A stretch of 64,000 bases of DNA from Amorphus orientalis (GTDB taxonomy: Bacteria > Pseudomonadota > Alphaproteobacteria > Rhizobiales > Amorphaceae): assembly GCF_030814015.1 (NCBI RefSeq), contig NZ_JAUSUL010000004.1, forward strand, positions 310,001 through 374,000. Reading direction: 5' to 3'. Position numbers and translations under genes: made by a program. Positions 28,072-37,693 of the stretch are shown piece after piece (within the stretch, counting starts at the first letter, position 1; every line of letters begins with the position of its first letter). The notes under the pieces are model-generated. The model saw only the letters and a list, made by a program, of their open reading frames with translations, was not told where the DNA came from and did not search any database.

Positions 28072-28446
28072 AACCGTAACATCCCGTCGAAGCGGCAAGG
28101 GCATCCCGGTGGGCCGGTGTCGCGGCCGGCCGCCGGAAGCCGGGGCTGAGGTCACGACCAGCCTGACGAGAGCGCTGCGGCCCAGGTCTGCAGAGCATGA
28201 TCGCAGTCGGAAAACGGGACGCCGGTCCGCGCGCGGCACCGGAACTCCCGCCTTCCACTCGCATTCTGGTAACCATAATGCGGTTAAGAAAGGGTGGCGG
28301 CTGCGTCCCGGGTGCGGCACGCGACATCGTGTTGCCGATTTTGCAGAGGATGACCGGGCGTTGCCTGTGGAATCACGCTTTCGCGAGCGCTATCAGAAGA
28401 CGACCGTCCTGTGGCCGTCCGACAAGAGAAAGATCCGCTTCCGCCC
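28072..28446. other. 375-bp divergent intergenic region (mltB-like / kdsD)
   Basis: No open frame I would call a gene. It presumably holds two divergent promoters. One dyad, TAACC-N7-GGTTA at 28270-28286, lies mid-region. It contains CtrA-like TTAACC half-sites but not the TTAA-N7-TTAA spacing, so I do not assign a regulator. Confidence 0.5.
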
Positions 28447-29475
28447 ATGACCTCTCCGGCCAAGACCACCGCTTCGCACGACGCCCCCCGCCCTGATCAG
28501 CCCGCCGACGCGATCCTCTCCGCCGCCCGCACCCTGGATACCGAGATCGCGGGTCTCGCCAGCCTGAAGGCGGCCATCGGCAACGGGCTCGGCAAGGGGT
28601 TCCGCGACGCGATCGCGACGATCCAGGAAAGCCGGGCGAAGAAGGGGCGGGTCATCGTCACCGGCGTCGGCAAGAGCGGCCACATCGGCGCGAAGATTTC
28701 GGCGACGCTGGCCTCGACCGGCACCCACGCCCATTTCGTGCACGCCGCCGAGGCGAGCCACGGCGATCTCGGCATGATCGCCGAGGAGGACGCGGTGCTG
28801 GCGCTCTCCTGGTCCGGCGAGAGCAAGGAATTCGCCCAGATCGTCGCCTATGCGCGCCGCTTCCGGGTGCCCGTGATCGCGATGACGTCGAACCGCAGGT
28901 CGGCCCTCGGCCGCGCGGCGACCGTCGTGCTCGAACTGCCCAAGGCGACGGAAGCCTGCCCGCACGGGCTGGCGCCGACCACCTCGACGCTGCTGATGCT
29001 GGCGCTCGGCGACGCGCTCGCCGTCGCCCTGCTCGAAGCGCGCGGCTTCACCGCCCAGGACTTCAAGGTCTTTCATCCCGGCGGCAAGCTCGGCGCCCGG
29101 CTCCAGCACGTGCGCGACGTCATGCACACCGGCGACGCCGTGCCGCTCGCGCCGTCCGGCACGCGGATGACCGAAGCGATCGTCATGATGACCGGCAAGG
29201 GGTTCGGCGCGCTTGGGATCGTCGACGATCTCGGCCATCTGGTCGGCATCATCACCGACGGCGACCTGCGCCGCCATCTCGGCCCCGACCTTCTGGAAAA
29301 GCGGGTCGACGACGTGATGAGCCCGGGGCCGCGCACCGCCGAGCCCGGCGAACTGGCCGGCACCGTGCTGGAACGGCTCAACGCCTCGGCGATCACCGCG
29401 CTGTTCGTCGTGGAAGGGTCGCGCCCCGTCGGCATCGTCCACCTGCACGACCTGCTGCGCACCGGGGTGGCCTGA
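28447..29475 (+). CDS. kdsD: Arabinose-5-phosphate isomerase (KpsF/GutQ family)
   Basis: KdsD converts ribulose-5-phosphate to arabinose-5-phosphate, the first step to Kdo for lipopolysaccharide. The 342-residue product has an N-terminal SIS sugar-isomerase domain (VIVTGVGKSGHIGAKISATLASTGT and LALSWSGESKEF). The FHPGGKLGARL linker is followed by two CBS domains (VMHTGDAVPLAP and VMSPGPRTAEPG onward). The ATG at 28447 is preferred to a GTG at 28411, though neither has a strong ribosome site. Immediately after the TGA comes a hairpin repeat (copy B). Confidence 0.94.
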   Translation: MTSPAKTTASHDAPRPDQPADAILSAARTLDTEIAGLASLKAAIGNGLGKGFRDAIATIQESRAKKGRVIVTGVGKSGHIGAKISATLASTGTHAHFVHAAEASHGDLGMIAEEDAVLALSWSGESKEFAQIVAYARRFRVPVIAMTSNRRSALGRAATVVLELPKATEACPHGLAPTTSTLLMLALGDALAVALLEARGFTAQDFKVFHPGGKLGARLQHVRDVMHTGDAVPLAPSGTRMTEAIVMMTGKGFGALGIVDDLGHLVGIITDGDLRRHLGPDLLEKRVDDVMSPGPRTAEPGELAGTVLERLNASAITALFVVEGSRPVGIVHLHDLLRTGVA

Positions 29476-29523
29476 GAGCAAATCCCAGCGAAAGTGGGAA
29501 CCGGTTTCGCGTCCGGCTTTGCT
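29476..29523 (+). repeat. Stop-proximal hairpin repeat, copy B (3' end of kdsD)
   Basis: It begins at the base after the kdsD TGA. The inner stem is GCGAAA / TTTCGC where copies A and C have GGAAAA / TTTTCC, a paired substitution that keeps pairing. The loop is GTGGGAACCGG. A second partial unit (AAATCCCAGGAAAAG) starts near 29535. Confidence 0.85.
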
Positions 29524-29709
29524 GAGAAGAACGCCAAATCCCAGGAAAAGTCGGCGCAACAGCCGCCCCCGAAACGGGTCTCCCGACCGGCCTCCGGCCT
29601 CGACCGTCATCGCGCCCGCGACTGGAAATCCACAAGGAATCGGTCCAAGAGGCGCCGGACCCGGCATTTCCATGTAGGGTGCCGGGGAGATCGAACGGGA
29701 GATCCTTGC

Positions 29710-30576
29710 ATGCCTTCGGCCGCAGACGCGCACATCGCAGGCGCCGAAACCCAATCCATCGGCTCGGCCGACGAGGCGGTTCTCTTCGACCGCATCGCCA
29801 TCGAATTCGACGTTGCCGGCGGCAAGACCTTCCGGGCGGTGGAAGAGGCCGACCTGAAGGTCGCGGCCGGGGAGTTCGTCGCGATCGTCGGGCCGACAGG
29901 CTGCGGAAAATCCACCCTGCTGAACGCGGCAGCCGGCCTGCTCAAGCCGGCCAGCGGACGCGTGTCCATCTTCGGCGGCCCGATCGCGGGGCTCAACGAA
30001 CGTGCCGGCTACCTGTTTCAGCAGGATGCGCTGATGCCGTGGAAGACGGCGGTCGAGAACGTCGCCATCGGGCTGGAAGTGGCCGGCGTGCGCAGGAAGG
30101 ACGCCCGCGACCAGGCGCGCGCCTGGCTCAAGCGGGTCGGCCTCGCCCCGTTCGCCGACCGCTATCCGCACATGCTCTCCGGCGGCCAGCGCAAGCGCGT
30201 CGCGCTCGCCCAGGTGCTGATCCGCGATCCCGAGATCATCCTGATGGACGAGCCCTTCGGCCCGCTCGACGCGCAGACGCGCCTGATCATGGGCGATCTC
30301 CTGCTGCGGCTGTGGTCGGAGAACCGCAAGGCCGTTCTGTTCGTCACCCACGACCTGGAGGAGGCGATTTCGCTCTCCGACCGCGTGGTGATCATGTCGG
30401 CCGGCCCCGCCGCCCGGATCATCGGCGACTTCCCGATTCCGCTGGCGCGCCCGCGCGACATCGGCGAGATCAAGCTCGATCCCGAATTTCAGGCCCTGCA
30501 CCGCGATATCTGGCACATTCTCAAGAAGGAAGTCCTGAAAGCCTATCCCGGATTCGCCGACGGAGAAGCGGAATGA
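29710..30576 (+). CDS. ABC transporter ATP-binding protein (nitrate/sulfonate/thiamine-precursor type)
   Basis: The 288-residue ATPase has Walker A GPTGCGKST, a Q-loop in YLFQQDALMPW and the signature LSGGQRKRVALAQ. The Walker B is ILMDEPFGPLDAQTR and the H-loop is VTHDLEEA. The MPW after the Q-loop is typical of the SsuB/TauB/NrtD group. The ATG at 29710 has GGGAG upstream. It overlaps the permease start by four bases. With the permease and the NMT1-like binding protein downstream it forms a complete importer. The substrate is not set by sequence. Confidence 0.93.
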   Translation: MPSAADAHIAGAETQSIGSADEAVLFDRIAIEFDVAGGKTFRAVEEADLKVAAGEFVAIVGPTGCGKSTLLNAAAGLLKPASGRVSIFGGPIAGLNERAGYLFQQDALMPWKTAVENVAIGLEVAGVRRKDARDQARAWLKRVGLAPFADRYPHMLSGGQRKRVALAQVLIRDPEIILMDEPFGPLDAQTRLIMGDLLLRLWSENRKAVLFVTHDLEEAISLSDRVVIMSAGPAARIIGDFPIPLARPRDIGEIKLDPEFQALHRDIWHILKKEVLKAYPGFADGEAE

Positions 30577-31361
30577 ACAAGGTCCTCCTCGTCACCCTGC
30601 AGATTTCCGTCGCGGTGGTCACGATCGTCGTCTGGCAGATCGTCACCACCACCCATCTTGTCGGCGACCCGAACCAGACCGCCTTCTTCTTCTCCACCCC
30701 CGCCGACGTGGCGGACCAGGTATGGCGGTGGTTCGCCAGCGGCACGATCTGGTACCATCTCTGGATCACGCTGGCGGAAGCCGCCCTCGCCTTCATCATC
30801 GGCGCCGTGGCCGCCATCGTCATCGGTTTCTGGTTCGCACGCCAGCCACGGCTCGCCGCGGTGTTCGACCCCTACGTGAAGGGGGCGAACGCCCTGCCGC
30901 GCGTTGTGCTGGCCCCGATCTTCACCCTCTGGTTCGGGCTCGGCATATGGTCGAAGGTGGCGCTTGGCTTCACGCTGGTCTTCTTCATCGTGTTCTTCAA
31001 CGTCTACCAGGGGGTGAAGGAGGTCGACCGGACGGTGCTGTCCAATGCCCGCATGCTGGGCATGAACGAGCGCCAGCTGCTGCGCCACGTCTACATGCCG
31101 TCCGCCATGTCCTGGGTGTTCTCGTCGCTGCACACCTCGATCGGCTTCGCGGTGGTGGGTGCCGTCGTCGGCGAGTATCTCGGCTCGGCCGCGGGCCTCG
31201 GCTACCTGATCCAGCAGGCGGAAGGCATGTTCGACGTCGCCGGCGTGTTCGCCGGCATGCTGGTTCTCGCCGCGTTCGTGCTGGTGATCGATTTCGGCGT
31301 CACCCTGGTGGAACGCCGCCTTCTCGTCTGGCGCCCCGAGCCGGGTAGCGGCGGACACTAG
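30573..31361 (+). CDS. ABC transporter permease (SsuC/TauC-type)
   Basis: The 262-residue inner-membrane permease has six predicted helices. The cytoplasmic EAA loop reads DRTVLSNARMLGMNERQLLRHVYMPSAMSWVFSSL, the docking site for the ATPase. YLGSAAGLGYLIQQAEG is characteristic of the nitrate/taurine/sulfonate permease family. ATGA overlap with the ATPase gene indicates coupling. Its TAG stop is part of a 49-bp palindrome that starts AGAGCA. Confidence 0.93.
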   Translation: MNKVLLVTLQISVAVVTIVVWQIVTTTHLVGDPNQTAFFFSTPADVADQVWRWFASGTIWYHLWITLAEAALAFIIGAVAAIVIGFWFARQPRLAAVFDPYVKGANALPRVVLAPIFTLWFGLGIWSKVALGFTLVFFIVFFNVYQGVKEVDRTVLSNARMLGMNERQLLRHVYMPSAMSWVFSSLHTSIGFAVVGAVVGEYLGSAAGLGYLIQQAEGMFDVAGVFAGMLVLAAFVLVIDFGVTLVERRLLVWRPEPGSGGH

Positions 31362-31409
31362 AGCATTTCCCGTTCGGATTGATCCGATCTGAACGGACGG
31401 GAAATGCTC
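31361..31409. repeat. 49-bp palindrome at the permease stop codon
   Basis: Thirteen-base arms GAGCATTTCCCGT (31361-31373) and ACGGGAAATGCTC (31397-31409) pair perfectly, with an additional inner TCGGAT/ATCCGA dyad. The permease TAG overlaps the first base. It resembles AGAGCATTT-type palindromes common in Hyphomicrobiales. It separates transporter genes from the binding-protein gene and could attenuate or stabilise the transcript. Confidence 0.85.
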
Positions 31410-31589
31410 AACCTATTGACTCTAGGGCCATTTCTTATCGATCGGGCGTGTTTCCTCCTGATCGGAAAAGGCTCCAGCGCCGCCGGCATCGGGCCGATGA
31501 CGCCATCCAACCGACGGGCCAGCAGGCCCGCCGCATCTGTCCATCCCAGCGGTGGGCAGGGTCGTGGTTTCACAATGGGAGGAACGACA

Positions 31590-32597
31590 ATGAAGACGCT
31601 ACGCAAACTGGCCACCGTCGCGGCGGCCTTGCTCATGATGGGCGGCGCCGCGGCGGCCCAGTCAAAGGTGACGCTGGCCATCGGCGGCGCCGGCTGCCTG
31701 TGCTACCTGCCGACGGTTCTGACCAAGCAGCTCGGCAACTTCGAGAAGGCCGGCCTCGACGTCGACATGGTCAACTTCAAGGGCGGCTCCCAGGCGCTCA
31801 AGGCCGTGATCGGCGGCAGCGCGGACGTGGTGTCGGGCTATTTCGATCACACCGTCGCGCTGGCTGCGAAGGGCCAGCACCTCAAGGCGATCGTGGTCTA
31901 CGACCGCTTTCCGGGCCTGGTCATCGTCGTGTCGCCGGACCAGACCGGCGAGATCAAGACGATCGCCGACCTCAAGGGCAAGACGGTGGGCATCAGCGCG
32001 CCCGGCTCCTCCACCGACTACTTCCTGAAATACCAGCTGCAGCAGGCCGGCCTGGAGCGTGACGCAGCCTCCGTGATCGGCGTCGGCCTCGGCGGCACCG
32101 CCATCGCCGCCATGGAACAGGGCCAGATCGACGCCGCCGTGATGCTCGACCCCGCCGTCACCGTGCTGGAGACCAAGTATCCGGACCTGACGCTCCTCGC
32201 CGACACGCGGACCGAAAAGGACACCCGCGCCGTGTTCGGCGGCGACTATCCGGGCGGTGCGATCTACACCAAGGCCTCCTGGATCGAAGATCACCCCGAA
32301 GAGGCCCAGGCGCTGGTGAATGCGATGGTCGCCACGCTGGACTGGATCCACAGCCACACGCCGGAAGAGATCATGGCGGAGATGCCGGAGGAGATGGTCG
32401 GCAACGACAAGGAGGCCTATCTGGCCGCCCTGAAGAACACCATGAGCATGTATTCGGAAACCGGCATGATGGACCCGAAGGGTGCGGAAGCCGTGCTGAA
32501 GGTGTTCAGCGCGGGCGACCCGGCCGTGCGGGACGCCAATATCGACATCACCACCACCTACACCAACGCCTTCGTCGAAAAGGCGCACGGCAAGTAG
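31590..32597 (+). CDS. ABC transporter substrate-binding protein (NMT1/THI5-like)
   Basis: This 335-residue periplasmic protein has a signal peptide MKTLRKLATVAAALLMMGG ending AAAAQS. The SsuA/THI5 fold follows: LAIGGAGCLCYLPTVLTKQLGNFEKAGLDVDMVNFKGG, DVVSGYFDHTVALAAKGQ and LKGKTVGISAPGSSTDYF. AMEQGQIDAAVMLDP closes the second lobe. The GCLCYLP stretch has two cysteines close to the ligand-facing loop. GGGAGGAA precedes the ATG. It completes the importer with the two genes upstream but lies 228 bases away, behind a palindrome. The ligand is unknown (aromatic or sulfonate acids and thiamine precursors are family examples). Confidence 0.9.
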   Translation: MKTLRKLATVAAALLMMGGAAAAQSKVTLAIGGAGCLCYLPTVLTKQLGNFEKAGLDVDMVNFKGGSQALKAVIGGSADVVSGYFDHTVALAAKGQHLKAIVVYDRFPGLVIVVSPDQTGEIKTIADLKGKTVGISAPGSSTDYFLKYQLQQAGLERDAASVIGVGLGGTAIAAMEQGQIDAAVMLDPAVTVLETKYPDLTLLADTRTEKDTRAVFGGDYPGGAIYTKASWIEDHPEEAQALVNAMVATLDWIHSHTPEEIMAEMPEEMVGNDKEAYLAALKNTMSMYSETGMMDPKGAEAVLKVFSAGDPAVRDANIDITTTYTNAFVEKAHGK

Positions 32598-32625
32598 GTC
32601 CGGGCGGTGAGCTTCGAACCTGAAA

Positions 32626-32649
32626 GGGGGCCGCAAGGCCCCCTTTTTT
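32626..32649 (+). terminator. Intrinsic terminator of the ABC importer operon
   Basis: A perfect 7-bp stem GGGGGCC/GGCCCCC closes a GCAA (GNRA) loop and is followed by six T. It is 29 bases after the binding-protein stop. Confidence 0.92.
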
Positions 32650-32712
32650 GTGCGCACCCGAGCGCCCGGCATCGGCCTTCGGCCGGCAGTCCGGCCCGGT
32701 GACCGGACCGGC

Positions 32713-35034
32713 TCAGTCGTCGGCGGGGACCCGGCCTTTCGCCGCCGCCGCCCGGTTCGCCGCTTCCACCGCTGCGACCGCCGTCATGTTGACCACGCCG
32801 CGCGCCGTGGTCGAGCGGGCGACGATATAGGCCGGCTGGGCGGCACCCAGCAGCAGCGGCCCGATGTGCAGCGCTTGGGTCATTTCCTTGATCAGCGTCA
32901 GCGCGATGTTGGCGGAATCCAGGTTCGGGAAGACCATGAGATTGGCCTCGCCGGAGAGCCTGCCGTCCGGCATGGAGCGGCTGCGGATCATCTCCGACAG
33001 CGCCTCGTCGCCCTTCATCTCGCCGTCGACCTCCAGATCCGGCTCGGTGCGCCACAGGATCTCGGCGGCCTTGCGCATCTTGCGGGCGGAGGCGGAATCG
33101 CGCGAACCGAAGCTGGAATGGGACAGAAGCGCCGCCTTGGGCGTCACCCCGAACCGGCGCACCTGGCGCGCGGCGAGCTTGGTCATCTCGGCGATTTCCT
33201 CCGCGGTCGGGTCCTCCGACACGGCGGTGTCCACCAGATAGTAGGTGCCCGACTGCCCCATCAGGATGGACAGGGCGGCCATGGACTCCACGCCGGGCGC
33301 GCAGCCGATGATCGACCGGATGTCCTTGAACAGCGAATCGAAGCGGGACTCCACCCCGCAGATCAGGGCGTCGGCGTCGCCCCGCTTGACCGCGAGCGCA
33401 CCAATCACCGCCGTGTTCGACCGGACCGCGGTGCGGGCGGCGTCCGGCGTCACCCCGTCGCGTCCGACCAGGCTGAAATAGAGATCGGAATAGTCCCGGA
33501 ACCGCGGGTCGTCCTCGGGATTGATGACCTCGATGGTCTTGCCCGGGACGAGGCGCAGCCCGTAGCGTTCGGCGCGGCTCTCGATCACCTTCGGCCGGCC
33601 GATCAGGATCGGTTCGGCGAGCCCCTCCTCCTGGATCACCTGGGCTGCGCGCAGCACCCGCTCGTCCTCGCCTTCGGCATAGACGATGCGCTGGGTCTTG
33701 GTCTTGGCCTCCGCGAAGATCGGCTTCATCAGGACGCCGGTCTTGAAGACGAACCGGTTCAGCCGGTCGCGATAGGCGTCGAAATCCTCGATCGGCCGGA
33801 CGGCGACGCCGGAGTCCATCGCAGCCCGGGCGACGGCCGGCGCGATGCGCAGGATCAGCCGGGGATCGAACGGCGAGGGAATGAGATAGTCCGGGCCGAA
33901 GGTGCGGGTCACGCCGCCATAGGCCTTGGCGACGACCTCGGACGGCTCCTCCTTGGCGAGGTCGGCGATCGCCTGGACGGCGGCGCGCTTCATGTCCTCG
34001 TTGATGGCCGTGGCGCCGACGTCGAGGGCGCCGCGGAACAGGTAGGGGAAGCAGAGGACGTTGTTGACCTGGTTGGGATAGTCGGACCGGCCGGTGCAGA
34101 TGAGCGCGTCAGGGCGCGCTTCCCGGGCGAGGTCCGGCATGATCTCCGGGGTCGGGTTGGCCAGCGCCAGGACCAGCGGATGGTCCGCCATGCGCGTCAC
34201 CATCTCCGGCTTCAGGAGGCCGCCGACGGACAGGCCGAGGAAGATGTCGGCGCCGTCGATCACCTCGCCGAGGGTCCGCTTGTCGGTCGCCTGGGCATAG
34301 ACCGACTTCCAGCGGTCCATGCTCGCTTCGCGGCCCTCGTAGACCACGCCGTCGATGTCGCAGACCCAGATGTTCTTCCGGTCCGCACCCAGCGACACGA
34401 GCAGGTTGAGACAGGCCAGCGCGGCTGCGCCTGCCCCGGAACAGACGATCTTGACGTCTTCGATCTTCTTGCCGGACAGCGACAGCGCGTTGGTGACGGC
34501 GGCGGACACGATGATCGCGGTGCCGTGCTGATCGTCGTGGAAGACGGGGATGTTCATCCGCGCCTTCAGCTGATCCTCGATCTCGAAACAGTCCGGGCCC
34601 TTGATGTCTTCCAGGTTGATACCGCCGAAGGTCGGCTCCAGGGCCGCGACCACATCGCAGAACTTGTCGACGTCGCGCTCCTCCACCTCGATGTCGAAGA
34701 CGTCGACGTTGGCGAACTTCTTGAAGAGGACCGCCTTGCCCTCCATCACCGGCTTGCCGGCCAGCGCCCCGATCGAGCCGAGGCCGAGCACGGCGGTGCC
34801 GTTGGAGATCACGGCGACGAGGTTGCCGCGGGCGGTGTAGTCCAGCGCCAGGGTGGGGTCTTCGGCGATCTTCAGGCAGGGCGCGGCGACGCCCGGAGAA
34901 TAGGCCAGCGACAGGTCGCGCTGGGTGGCCAGCGGCTTGGTCGCCTGGATCTCGAGCTTTCCCGGCAGCGGGTTCTGGTGATAGCGGAGCGCGGCGTCGT
35001 CGAGTGTCTCGCTCGACGGTTTCATCTGCGACAT
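32713..35034 (-). CDS. maeB: NADP-type malic enzyme fused to phosphotransacetylase-like domain
   Basis: The enzyme decarboxylates malate to pyruvate with NADP (or NAD). The 773-residue MaeB architecture has a malic-enzyme half (about residues 1-430). It contains [54 protein letters not shown] and a dinucleotide site [16 protein letters not shown]-like half follows ([16 protein letters not shown] onward), which in characterised relatives is regulatory and binds acetyl-CoA. The domains and length are intact. The ATG at 35034 is used; an ATG three codons in is also possible. Confidence 0.95.
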   Translation of the reverse strand: MSQMKPSSETLDDAALRYHQNPLPGKLEIQATKPLATQRDLSLAYSPGVAAPCLKIAEDPTLALDYTARGNLVAVISNGTAVLGLGSIGALAGKPVMEGKAVLFKKFANVDVFDIEVEERDVDKFCDVVAALEPTFGGINLEDIKGPDCFEIEDQLKARMNIPVFHDDQHGTAIIVSAAVTNALSLSGKKIEDVKIVCSGAGAAALACLNLLVSLGADRKNIWVCDIDGVVYEGREASMDRWKSVYAQATDKRTLGEVIDGADIFLGLSVGGLLKPEMVTRMADHPLVLALANPTPEIMPDLAREARPDALICTGRSDYPNQVNNVLCFPYLFRGALDVGATAINEDMKRAAVQAIADLAKEEPSEVVAKAYGGVTRTFGPDYLIPSPFDPRLILRIAPAVARAAMDSGVAVRPIEDFDAYRDRLNRFVFKTGVLMKPIFAEAKTKTQRIVYAEGEDERVLRAAQVIQEEGLAEPILIGRPKVIESRAERYGLRLVPGKTIEVINPEDDPRFRDYSDLYFSLVGRDGVTPDAARTAVRSNTAVIGALAVKRGDADALICGVESRFDSLFKDIRSIIGCAPGVESMAALSILMGQSGTYYLVDTAVSEDPTAEEIAEMTKLAARQVRRFGVTPKAALLSHSSFGSRDSASARKMRKAAEILWRTEPDLEVDGEMKGDEALSEMIRSRSMPDGRLSGEANLMVFPNLDSANIALTLIKEMTQALHIGPLLLGAAQPAYIVARSTTARGVVNMTAVAAVEAANRAAAAKGRVPADD

Positions 35035-35132
35035 GGCACCCTCTCGGTTCGCGGCCGGACCTGACCCTTCCTAACCCGCGACCAAGGCGCTTGGAAAGCA
35101 AGCAGTTGGGAAGGGCGCGCCTCTTGCCGCCG

Positions 35133-35789
35133 CTATCTCATGCGCTCGGCGCGGCCAACGGATTTCGACCGCATCGCGGTGCGTGTGAGGATGTAGAGGA
35201 CCGTCGCGTTGAGGACGTGCCAGAGGAAGTGCGTCCCGATCGGCAGATGGGCGCAGACCGGCTCGTCCAGAATGCGGAACGCCAGCGACGCCGCGAACAC
35301 GCCGCCGGCGGCGAGCAGACCGAGTGCGCGGCGCTTGCCGAGACTGGCCAAGAGCGTACCGACGAAGACCAGCGTGACGAGCGCCGGCATGTATCCCGCC
35401 GACCCGCCGACCGCCCGCTCAAACAGCGGCACCGACAGGACGGAGAAGGCGACGAATGCCGCCAGCAGGACCAGCGTCCAGATCACCGACAGGGAGAAGA
35501 AGCGGCGCATGGCGAGCGCGAAGTAGCCCAGGATGAACACGCCGATCGGAGCGGTGTCGGCGATCGCCGCCCAGCGCTCCGCGAAGGTGTGGAACAGGAA
35601 CGAGCCGATCCCGATGAGGGCGGTCAGCCCGATCAGCAGAAAGACCGGCCAGTCGGCGGGGCGCTGGCGCCAGGCCAGGAAGGCCATGACGGCGGCGACC
35701 AGGAACGCCGCATTGGTGATGGCATTGAGCGGCTCCGACCAGAATTCCGGCCCGGTCCGTTCGCAATAGAGATCCAGCTTACCGTCCAC
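35133..35789 (-). CDS. Ceramidase-family integral membrane protein
   Basis: The 218-residue protein has seven hydrophobic segments and the alkaline-ceramidase (CREST) opening DLYCERTGPEFWSEPLNAITNAAFL. GIGSFLFHTFAERWAAIADTAPI carries the conserved HxxxxxxxxxD pair. A closing PIGTHFLWHVLNATVLY supplies the HxxxH metal ligands. Such enzymes hydrolyse amide bonds in lipids using zinc; the bacterial substrate is unknown. I chose the GTG at 35789, where GAGG lies 7 bases upstream and the protein starts directly at the family N-terminus. A longer GTG at 35795 is equally open. Confidence 0.82.
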   Translation of the reverse strand: MDGKLDLYCERTGPEFWSEPLNAITNAAFLVAAVMAFLAWRQRPADWPVFLLIGLTALIGIGSFLFHTFAERWAAIADTAPIGVFILGYFALAMRRFFSLSVIWTLVLLAAFVAFSVLSVPLFERAVGGSAGYMPALVTLVFVGTLLASLGKRRALGLLAAGGVFAASLAFRILDEPVCAHLPIGTHFLWHVLNATVLYILTRTAMRSKSVGRAERMR

Positions 35790-35958
35790 CGCCACACCTC
35801 GTCCCTTCGCCTCGTCGGGCAGATCAGGACAGGTCAGTCGAGCAGGTATCGGTGTCGCGATCAATCCGCCAGATCGCGGGGTCACCGAGCCGGGCCGACT
35901 TGCAAGGGGGACCATGTGCCGACATCATCGCCGCGCCCGCCAAGCTCGGAGCCGATCC

Positions 35959-36528
35959 ATGTCGACCCTCGACGAAAACCGCACCTTCCTTCCGGTCTCC
36001 ATTGCGGTTCTGACCGTGTCCGATACCCGCACCCCGGACGACGACCGGTCGGGCGACACCCTGGCCGGGCGCATCGCCGAGGCCGGACACTGGCTGGCCG
36101 CCCGGGCGATCTGCCCCGACGAGATCGTGGAGATACGCGCGGCCGTGCGCCGCTGGATCGCCGATCCGCAGGTCGACGTCGTCATCATCACCGGCGGAAC
36201 CGGTTTCACCGGCCGGGACGTGACGCCGGAGGCGGTCGCGCCGCTGTTCGACAAGACGATGGACGGCTTCTCGACGGTCTTTCACCAGATCTCGATGCAG
36301 TCGATCGGCACGTCCACGATCCAGTCGCGGGCCGTTGCGGGCGTGGCCATGGGGACCTTCATCTTCGCCCTGCCCGGCTCGCCCGGCGCCTGCCGCGACG
36401 CCTGGGACGGCATCCTGAAGGCCCAGCTCGACTACCGGCACAAGCCCTGCAACTTCGTGGAGATCATGCCGCGCCTGTCGGAAAGCCAGCGGCGTGGCGC
36501 CACGCGGGGCGAAGGCCGCTCGGCCTGA
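35959..36528 (+). CDS. moaB: Molybdenum cofactor biosynthesis protein MoaB/MogA family
   Basis: The protein adenylylates molybdopterin (MogA-like activity) or plays a MoaB role in Moco assembly. The 189-residue product has SIAVLTVSDTRTPDDDRSGDTLAGRI and the MPT-binding IITGGTGFTGRDVTPEA. LFDKTMDGFSTVFHQISM and FALPGSPGACRDAWDGIL follow, all in family order. The ATG at 35959 has GGAG 7 bases upstream. No other Moco genes are nearby. It is divergent from the ceramidase-like gene across 169 bases. Confidence 0.94.
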   Translation: MSTLDENRTFLPVSIAVLTVSDTRTPDDDRSGDTLAGRIAEAGHWLAARAICPDEIVEIRAAVRRWIADPQVDVVIITGGTGFTGRDVTPEAVAPLFDKTMDGFSTVFHQISMQSIGTSTIQSRAVAGVAMGTFIFALPGSPGACRDAWDGILKAQLDYRHKPCNFVEIMPRLSESQRRGATRGEGRSA

Positions 36529-36610
36529 GGCCGATGCCGGGTCGGCCCGGGGATGCGGCGTCCAAGGCGGCTTCCTCCAGGATGCAACAACGGCCAGCCG
36601 TTTTTGCCTG

Positions 36611-36624
36611 TTGATCGGCATCAA
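36611..36624 (+). promoter_or_regulatory. FNR/FixK-type box
   Basis: TTGATCGGCATCAA is an exact TTGAT-N4-ATCAA palindrome. It lies 82 bases after moaB and about 200 bases before the universal stress protein start. If used, it implies a long leader for that gene. Confidence 0.65.
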
Positions 36625-36825
36625 GGCGGGCGCCATGGTGTCCCCCTAAACGATGTGGTCACGAACGACCTCGTCCCGGCGAGGGGCTCGCGGCTCAGGC
36701 GGGTTGATCGGCTTCGAATGGCCCGGGCGGGCACACCGTCACTGTCTCCGCACGACGGACCCGACGGGCATCGGGCAAAAAAGTCTCCCCGCAGGGGCGG
36801 GAAGGGAACGGACAGGAGATCCTCC

Positions 36826-37653
36826 ATGCAGGTTAAAGACATCGTCGTCGTCACCGATCTTTCCGGCGATCAGGCTCCGGCGCGGCTAGCCGTCGATCTG
36901 GCGTCCCGCGCGGACGCCCACATCACGGGGATGGCGCCTGTCCTCGAGCCCATCACGCCGGCCTATCTGGCTGGGCCGCTGCCCGCCGACATACTGGAGC
37001 AGGCCCGCTCGGCGTCCGTCGAGGTCGCCGACAAGGCGCTGGCCACGTTCAACGAGCTGGTGCGCGTCCAGGGCGTGAGCGGCGAATCGGCCCGGTTCCA
37101 TCTGGTCGAAGGCGCGGCAACCGGCCTGGTCCACCGCGCCCGCCTCTCCGACCTGACCGTGATCGGCCAGGACAAGCCGGACTCCACCGAGCCCGGCCGC
37201 GCGACGCTGATCGAGGCGCTTCTGTTCGAGACCGGCGTGCCGCTGATGGTCGTGCCGTACATCTCCCGCGGCGCCTTCCAGACCAAGCACATGATGATCG
37301 CCTGGGACGGCAGCGTCACCGCGTCGCGCGCCGTGCATGCGGCCCTTCCCATTCTCCCGTTCGCAGAGAAGATCACCGTGGTGATCGTGGACAACGGACA
37401 CCGCTATGCCGGGGAACCCGGCGCGGACGTGGCCCTGTACCTGTCCCGCCACGGCCTCAACGTGTCGATCGACCACGTGCCGGCCCCGTCGGGCGACGTC
37501 GCCGCGGCGCTTCTGAACTACATTTCCGACAACGGCATCGACATGGCGGTGATGGGCGGCTACGGCCACAGCCGCTTCCGCGAGTTCGTGGTCGGCGGCG
37601 CCACCCGCAGCATGCTGGAATCCATGACGATCCCGGTGGTGATGGCGCACTAG
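36826..37653 (+). CDS. Tandem universal stress protein
   Basis: The 275-residue protein consists of two UspA-type domains. The first starts KDIVVVTDLSGDQAPARLAVDLASRA. The second starts KHMMIAWDGSVTASRAVHAALP and has the ATP-binding GGYGHSRFREFVVGGATRSML motif with the G-2x-G-9x-G pattern. The first domain lacks an equally clear motif. AGGAG precedes the ATG at 36826. The upstream FNR/FixK-like box suggests low-oxygen induction, a known theme for Usp genes. A terminator follows, then the Pat-like acetyltransferase gene. Confidence 0.92.
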   Translation: MQVKDIVVVTDLSGDQAPARLAVDLASRADAHITGMAPVLEPITPAYLAGPLPADILEQARSASVEVADKALATFNELVRVQGVSGESARFHLVEGAATGLVHRARLSDLTVIGQDKPDSTEPGRATLIEALLFETGVPLMVVPYISRGAFQTKHMMIAWDGSVTASRAVHAALPILPFAEKITVVIVDNGHRYAGEPGADVALYLSRHGLNVSIDHVPAPSGDVAAALLNYISDNGIDMAVMGGYGHSRFREFVVGGATRSMLESMTIPVVMAH

Positions 37654-37693
37654 GCTCCTGCCTCGCGGCACCACGCGGAGCAGATGAGATTGC

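Noticed and set aside
28270-28286. Possible CtrA site between the lytic transglycosylase and kdsD
   Set aside because: The half-sites resemble TTAACC, but the TTAA-N7-TTAA spacing is not met. Kept only as an unassigned dyad.
32650-35064. 804-residue plus-strand frame antisense to maeB
   Set aside because: Shadow of maeB. No domain, and codon bias belongs to the other strand.
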